Assembly (NCBI RefSeq): GCF_907164915.1
Contig: NC_061869.1
Coordinates: 43,087,771-43,151,770, forward strand
DNA length: 64,000 bases
Direction of reading: 5' to 3'
Source: Impatiens glandulifera
Lineage: Eukaryota > Streptophyta > Magnoliopsida > Ericales > Balsaminaceae
Position numbers and translations under genes: made by a program. The first letter of the stretch is position 1; each line of letters starts with the position of its first letter. The notes beneath the pieces were generated by a model, which did no database searches, was not told the DNA's origin, and saw nothing but the letters and a program-made list of their open reading frames with translations. Positions 57,881 through 64,000 of the stretch are shown here, one piece after another.

Positions 57881-57891
57881 AAATCTTATTC

Positions 57892-60800
57892 ATTGTAAGC
57901 GTTAACGGAGTTCATTATGGGTATTTCAGGTAGGGATGGCAATAGGTACCCGTATACCCGATACCCGTAGGTACCCGATGATCGGGTTCGGGTATTTTAA
58001 ATCGGGTTCGGAGTCGGGGTCGGAGATGGAGAATAAAAAATGATACCCGATCGGGTTCGGGGTCGGGGATGGGTAGTGTTGGAAACCCAAACCCGATACC
58101 CGAATATATTAAATATTAATATATATTAATAAAATTTAAGTGACTTATCAAATTCCAACTATTAACTAATTAACTATCATTAAATAAATATATTAATTAT
58201 TTTATCATTAATCTTAACATAATTTCATTAATTTGTAATAAATGTTTCTCTCTCATATATCTCCATTCAACCTTACTTGAAGAGTTCAAGTCTTCAACTT
58301 CTATCTTCTTCAACTTCTATATTTTTTTATTTACTTAATCTTCAATATTTATTTTGTAGCTTCTTCTTCCGTTTTAACAACAACAAAGTTAATTTTTTAT
58401 GTAAAATTTACATGACTACAAGTCTACAACACAGGTAAGTAAATAATACTTTCATTAATTATAGACTTTTTATTTAATACGTGGAATCTCTTTAATACTA
58501 GACATAACTGATATATATACAATAAGAGATTTAGGCATACTTTCATTATATATAATAAACCGCATCCAACATTATATAAATTTATCCAAGTGTTACATGG
58601 ATTTTCACAACTAACAAACTAGGGTTCTAAATTATAATAGAATATTAATATTATTAAATATTTTTTATGAAATAATTTATAATTTAATAAAGTAATACAA
58701 TAAATAAATTTATTTTTTATAAAGGCAAAAATAAAGGGTCAAGGAATATTAAAAGTTCTTTATATTTAATTCAATATATTAGTTTAAAAATAAAATAGTT
58801 TTTTTTAAATATTATGTTTAATTATATTTAGAGAATAATAGTTCAACATATTAGTTATTTATTTTTATAAATATTTTTAGAAAAATATTAATATATAAGA
58901 CCAGGTAAAAGAATCATATTAATCCTTATTTTCTAAGTAATTAATTGTTTGTCAAAGATTTAAGGTATGTTATTAGTCTATTTGTATTTGTTAATAATGA
59001 TTGTTTTTTATTGATTTTGTAGGTTGTAATTAAATGTGTTCAAGAAATATATTCAAGAAGGATGTTTTTTGTGAGAACTAATTTGATGATTTTGAAGTTT
59101 TTTTGTGTTTAAATAAAAATTATGTTCTATCACTTTTAAGTTTGTTTGTATTTTTTGTAGTATGGATGAATTTATATTATGTAGTATGAATGAATTTATA
59201 TTTTATAGTGTGGATGATTTTCTTTTTAAGGATATATAATATTTATTAATAGTTTTAGGTTAATTATATTTTAAAGTAACATATTATATTTAATTTATAT
59301 AATTTTAGTTAATTAAAATATAATTTTTTAATATTTAATATCGAGTAATGGGGTACCCATCGGGGATTGGGTACTCGATGAATCGGGGATGGGGATATAA
59401 ATAGAGTTACCTGTCGGGGTCGGGGTCGGGTAGTAATTTGAAAATCGGGTTCGGGGATGGGTACTTCACTACCCGGCGTGTAGGGTACCCATTGCCATCC
59501 CTATTTTTAGGGGTGAAAACGGAGTAAGACAAGGAGATCCTCTCTCTTCTTACCATTTCATTCTCATCACGGGGATCTTTGAGAGCATTTTTAAAATGCT
59601 CCAAAATAATTTTACGTACATCCACTATCCACAATACATGGAGGAAGATATTACACACATTTGCTTTGCGGACGACCTCTTTATTATGACACATGCTGAT
59701 GTTGAGTCTATTAAAACTATTAAGGAAGATGTAACAATCTTTTCTAGTGTTACAGGTTTGGTTATTATTGAAGGAAAAAGTTTGGCATTCTACGGTGGTG
59801 TGAAGTAGAAAACAAAAGCTAGTATTTTTGACATTATGGGGATTCAAGAGGGAACTTTACCGGTTTGTTACTTGAGGATACCATTATCGGCTAAGTAGTT
59901 ACAAATTTTACATTGTAGGTCGCTCATTGAGAAGGTCAAGAATTCAATGAATGATTGGGCAACAAAAAGACTATCATATGGGGGTCGGATTGAGCTAGTT
60001 ACGAAAGTCATCATGGGAATCATAGGGTATTGAGCACAATAAATCATTCTCCCAAAGAAAGTAATGAAGGATCTGGATTGTCTTATGATAAACTTTATTT
60101 GGGAGAATCAAGGAAGAGGTGGAAAGAAAGTGAAGTGGGTTGATGTGTGTAAGCCGAAAGAAGGAGGGATATGGTTGAAAAATTGCATTGAATGGAACAA
60201 GACTCTTACGATAAGGCATTTTTGGGCATTAAACAAGAAACAAGACTCGTTGTGGGTTAAGTGGGTGCATTCAAGGTTTATGAAGAATGAAAAGAGTATA
60301 TGGACTTCAAAGATTAAACCGGAAATGGCCTGGTCACTAAATAAGATTCTCAAGAATGAAGACAACGCTATATCTTTTTGGTATCCGGTTAGGAAATGCT
60401 CGGGGAACCTTATTTTAGTATGACCCATGGTTTGAAAATATGTCTATTGTTCTTAAGGCAGAATTTGGTGGGGTACGTATTCCAAGTGACTGTCTTTATT
60501 TATCGGTTCGTGACATTCGGGATGGAGATTATAATACTCTTCTGAGGAGTATTCCAGAAGGTGTTAAGATTCTTAGCTTCATGCAAACAATATACATTAA
60601 TGACAATATCGACTCGCGGGTTTGGAAGGTGGAAAGAGACTGAAATTTCAATTCTAATCTAGCTTGGGAGTCTATTCGTTAGAGGGGGCGATGTGGGTTG
60701 GACTCATGTTATATGGTCCTCCAAAATCACTCCGAGACAACAATTTGTGTTATGGTTGTTGTTTAGGAAGAGACTTTCAACTAGGGATCGACTTAAGTGG

Positions 60801-60990
60801 TTTATAGATTTTCTAGATTCTAAATACCTTCTTTGTGATGACAATGAAGAGACGATGAATCATTTATTTGGTAGCTTCCCGTTTACACTCGAGTTATGGA
60901 GACGGTTTACAAAAGTTATGGAGTTAGCTTTTTTCCCTCTGATTGAATTGATATCAAATAGATGGCCATGCCATCTTGAAAGCTAAAGTA
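57892..60990 (+). pseudogene. LINE B ORF2 C-terminal half (RT, thumb, zf-RVT)
   Basis: Before the hAT element: IVSVNGVHYGYFR. After it: GENGVRQGDPLS, THICFADDLFIMTHADVES (catalytic FADD, about 59,665-59,676), FYGGVK followed by TAG, LPVCYLRIPLSAK, and KRLSYGGRIELVTKVIMGII. Then come VKWVDVCKPKEGGIWLKNCI, LWVKWVHSRFMKNEKSIWTS and the zf-RVT region (60,693-60,986: RQQFVLWLLFRKRL, NEETMNHLFG). Stops at 59,808, 59,899, 60,034, 60,423 and 60,643. Closely similar to ORF2 of copy A, so both are the same family. Confidence 0.88.
57931..59503. mobile_element. hAT-like non-autonomous DNA transposon (1,573 bp)
   Basis: Terminal inverted repeats TAGGGATGGCAAT...GGTACCC and GGGTACCCATTGCCATCCCTA. The flanking 8-bp duplication is ATTTCAGG/TTTTTAGG (6 of 8 match; two later substitutions). 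Subterminal regions are full of GGGTACCCGAT and CGGGTTCGGGG words on both sides. The interior (58,110-59,330) is AT-rich with no transposase frame. Its removal with one TSD rejoins the LINE B RT frame (GYFR|GENGVRQGD). Confidence 0.88.
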
Positions 60991-61440
60991 ATCTTTTTCA
61001 TTCAAATATGTTTAAATGTGGTTTTGCTTCTATAGTTTAACATATTTGGATGGAAAGAAATTCACGAGGGTGAGAGGTGGTGTTGATGATGTTTGGAATA
61101 ACATAATGTTTGAATGCAATTAGCTTGTTCGGACTTGGAGGCGAATTCCCAAAAATGAGAAAATTTGTGTTTATGTCAAAATTGGGCCATTAACTACTGT
61201 AAAGTCACTCAATCTAGCAACTTCAGGGCGAGATCATAAAATTATTATTGTTTGTTTGTTTGAAAAGTTATAATTCATTTTGTGTTTACTCATTTGGTTT
61301 GTAATATCGGTTTTTTAAAATTAAAGCAAATGGTTGTTTTTTGTTTTAATTCAAGTGAACTCATGTTGTAGATTTTTTTTTTCCTTTTGGGTTTTTTTTA
61401 ATGAAATGACTATGCGATTTCCACCTAAAAAATCTTATTC

Positions 61441-61899
61441 TTTTAAGTGCATAAAACTATTTGAACGATGAGCATACTTTAAAAGGAGAAGTTCATAAAC
61501 ATTCGGTACCTTCCACTTACTATGGCGTACAACACTTCCTTAATTACAAGAATCTATGCAAATACATGGTGAATGGTATATCATATTATTACCAATTAAT
61601 TTATGCTCGGTTCAAGAGCAACCTCACAAAGAATTGAAGGAAGTATGTGGAGAAGATCATTTTGTGTTATAGTAAGATATCATTTTCATATAGTTGGCTC
61701 ATTAGAGGCTTGGAGCATCTCGAAACACAAATTGATTCGAATATTTTGAACCGAGAAAATCATATAGAGAGAAAAATAGAAGATATAGTGGTTAGGGTTA
61801 TGTTTCATAGTCTAGCAAACGAGAGGAAACATTTCTCTTTGTTTCGCATTAACGGACTACAAACAAATGATTTGATAGAGAGGACAACTCGTCGGCAGG
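61441..61899. other. Flank of LINE B; open frame of unknown nature
   Basis: A plus-strand frame from 61,647 (MEKIILCYSKISFSY...) runs into the next element at 61,900. Composition is plausible for coding (RKHFSLFRINGLQTNDLIER) but I recognise no family. It may be a fragment of a gene or of another element. Confidence 0.3.
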
Positions 61900-64000
61900 T
61901 AGGGGTGAGCAAACGGGTAAACCCAACCCGTATTACCCAACCCATATTCAACCCAAATTAAATTTACCCAACCCATAATTCAACCCATATTATTTACTAA
62001 TATGGGTTGGGTATGGGTTGGGTTGAGTATGGGTTGAGTAACCCAAATTATTTTATTTTTATTTTTTTATTTAACATGTATTTGACTCATTTAACACATT
62101 TTTATTTGTTTAACACGTTTTTCACGTTTTTGATATTTTTAATATGTTTTTCACACGTTTAACACGTTTTTGACACGTTTAACACATTTTTTTACACGAT
62201 AAACACGTTTTTCATGTTTATGGCATGTTTAACACGTTTTTAACACGTTAAACACGTTTTTGACATGTTTGACACGTTTTGACACGTTTTTTCACGTTTT
62301 CGACACGTTTAACATATTTTTCACATTTTTGACACATTTCACACGTTTTTCAAGTTTTTGGCACGTTTTAACACGTTTAACACATTTTCCACGTTTTTGA
62401 CACGTTTAATACGTTTTTCACATTATTGACACGTTTCACACGTTTTTTACATTTTTGGCACGTTTAACACGTTTTGACACGTTTAACACGTTTTCCACGT
62501 TTTGAGACGTTTAACAAGTTATGACACGTTTTTCACGTTTTCGACACGTTTAATACGTTTTTGACATGTTTAATACGTTTTTCACACATTCAACATGTTT
62601 AACACATTTGACACGTTGGACACTATTTTCATGTTTTGACATGTTTAACACGTTTTTAACACGTTTGACACATTTTTCACGATTTCGACACATTTAACAC
62701 ATTTTGACACATTTTTCACATTTTTGGCACATTTAACACGTTTTGACATGTTTAACATGTTTTTCACGTTTTTCACATTATTAACACGTTTGTAACATGT
62801 TTAACATGTTTTCACACGTTTTCACACGTTTTTCACGTTTTTCGCACGTTTAACACGTTTTGACACATATTCCACGTTTTTGACACGTTTAACACGTTTT
62901 CCTCGTTTTTGGCACATTTTGATACGTTTAACACGTTTTTGACACGTTTAATATGTTTTTCACATTTTTGACACGTTTAATACGTTTTCACACTTTTAAT
63001 ATCAAACATGTGAAAAATATATTAAACGTGTCAAAAATGCCAAAAACATGTTAAACGTGACAAAACGTGTTAAAACTTATGAAAAACGTGTTAACGTGCA
63101 AAAAAATATGTTAAACATGTCAAAAATATGTTAAATGTGTAAAACGTGTTAAAATGTCAAAACGTGTTAAACGTACCAAAATGTGAAAAATGTGTTAATG
63201 TGTGAAAAACGTGTCAAATATTTCAAAAACGTGAAAAACATATTAAATGTGTGAAACACGTGTTAAACGTGTGAAAAACGTGTTAAACATATCAAAAACG
63301 TGTTATAATGTTAAAAACGTGTTAAACGTGCCAAAAACTTGAAAATCGTTTTAAATTTATCAAAACCGTGTTAACGTGTTAGTTATGTTAAAAATGTGTT
63401 AAACGTGTCAAAAACGTGTTGTATTTGTCAAAAAAGCGTTAAACGTATTAAACATGTCAAAAACGTGTTAAACGTGTTATTAGTATGAAAACGTGTTAAA
63501 CATGTCAAAAACTTGTTAAACGTGTCAAAAACGTAAAAACGTGTTAAACGTGTGAAAAACATGTTTGAAATGTGAAAACGTGATAAAAATATTAAAAATG
63601 TGTTAAACGTGTGAAAAACGTGTTAAACATATCAAAAACGTGTTAAAATGTCAAAATCGTGTTAAACGTGCCAAAAACGTGAAAATCGTGTTAAACTTAT
63701 CAAAAACGTGTTAAATATGTTTAAAACGTGTTAAATATGTTTAAAACGTGTTAAACGTGCCAAAAACGTGAAAATCGTGTTAAACATATCAAAACGTGTT
63801 AACGTGTTAAATATGTTAAAAACGTGTTAAACATGCCAAAACGTAAAAAACGTGTTAAATTTGTCAATAACGCGTTAAACGTATTAAACATGTCAAAAAC
63901 GTGTTCAACGTGACAAAAACTTGAAAAACGTGTTATTAGTGTAAAAATGTGTTAAACATGTCAAAAACGTGTTAAACGTGTCAAAAACGTGAAAACTTGT
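61900..64000. mobile_element. Fold-back (hAT-like) element with giant inverted-repeat arms, partial
   Basis: Left end TAGGGGTGAGCAAACGGGTA resembles hAT-type termini. A subterminal zone holds ACCCAACCC repeats followed by inverse GGGTTGGG repeats (61,921-62,048). An array of AACACGTTTTTGACACGTTT-like units follows (62,070 to about 62,995), which flips at about 63,000 to CGTGTCAAAAACGTGTTAAA and runs to the window edge. The two arms are reverse complements at the unit level, each about 1 kb. If symmetric, the right terminus should lie about 100 bases past the window. No transposase seen. Confidence 0.72.
62070..64000. repeat. 20-bp minisatellite in two opposed arms
   Basis: Units mix AACACGTTT, GACACGTTT and TTCACGTTT words about 10 bases apart, each with an ACGT core, giving well over 150 ACGT or near-ACGT sites. 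Orientation reverses around 62,990-63,005. Confidence 0.95.

Larger units (their letters stand above)
57892..61430 (+). mobile_element. 5'-truncated L1-type LINE (copy B) with TSD
   Basis: Starts in the middle of the RT at IVSVNG and ends with an A-rich tail after TTTTTTTAATGAAATGAC, like copy A. AAATCTTATTC precedes it (57,881-57,891) and follows it (61,430-61,440, sharing tail As), an 11-bp target-site duplication. It is interrupted by an hAT-like element. Net LINE length is about 1.97 kb. Confidence 0.88.

Overview
The window is nuclear DNA of a flowering plant, most likely a eudicot. It is AT-rich, intron-poor at this scale and built mostly of nested transposable elements. The evidence is a CC-NBS-LRR resistance-type gene, Ty1/Copia elements of the Sirevirus kind, Ty3/Gypsy (Tat-like) remnants, three plant L1-type LINE copies, an hAT-like element and a DUF1985/Ulp1-type transposon gene. 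The extra ORF of the Copia elements resembles proteins I recall from asterid genomes such as Gesneriaceae. That is a hint only, and the species cannot be named from the sequence.

Layout. 0.3-3.1 kb: decayed minus-strand DUF1985/Ulp1-like gene among CG-rich palindromic repeats. 4.8-5.6 kb: solo LTR with perfect ATATT target-site duplication (TSD). 6.05-9.52 kb: the only convincing host gene, a minus-strand NLR with one frameshift near its start and two in-frame internal duplications. 9.6-34.4 kb: the sequence upstream of the NLR is present in at least three tandem copies, two of them with no NLR attached, and these copies have been opened by insertions. One insertion is a 10.8 kb composite Copia insertion (13,389-24,148), one a truncated LINE (24.65-25.14 kb) and one a full-length LINE (25,885-32,357). 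The uninterrupted copies supply empty sites that prove several insertion points. 34.4-39.5 kb: AT-rich, no recognisable gene, one solo-type LTR. 39.5-47.8 kb: Gypsy LTR-like block, then the 3' half of a second Sirevirus-like element (ORF3, polypurine tract, 3' LTR), with a 1.8 kb solo LTR inside ORF3. 47.8-53.2 kb: Gypsy integrase C-terminus split by a 1.28 kb solo LTR, then a long non-coding tail of several tandem arrays. 53.3-56.6 kb: Gypsy gag, PBS and LTR on the minus strand. 57.9-61.4 kb: 5'-truncated LINE split by a 1.57 kb hAT-like element. 61.9 kb to the end: the left part of a fold-back element with two long inverted arms.

Most interesting thread. The Sirevirus-like elements carry a third ORF with a helical domain, an acidic or low-complexity middle and an Arg-Gly-rich tail, but no membrane segment. 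It has its own TATA-containing upstream region. Arrays of short palindromes with AGAC...GTCT arms lie in the U3 of each LTR and again upstream of ORF3. The spacer and flanks differ between elements while the arms and location are kept. One element has lost pol but keeps gag, ORF3, PBS and PPT, and contains a clean 2.36 kb internal inversion.
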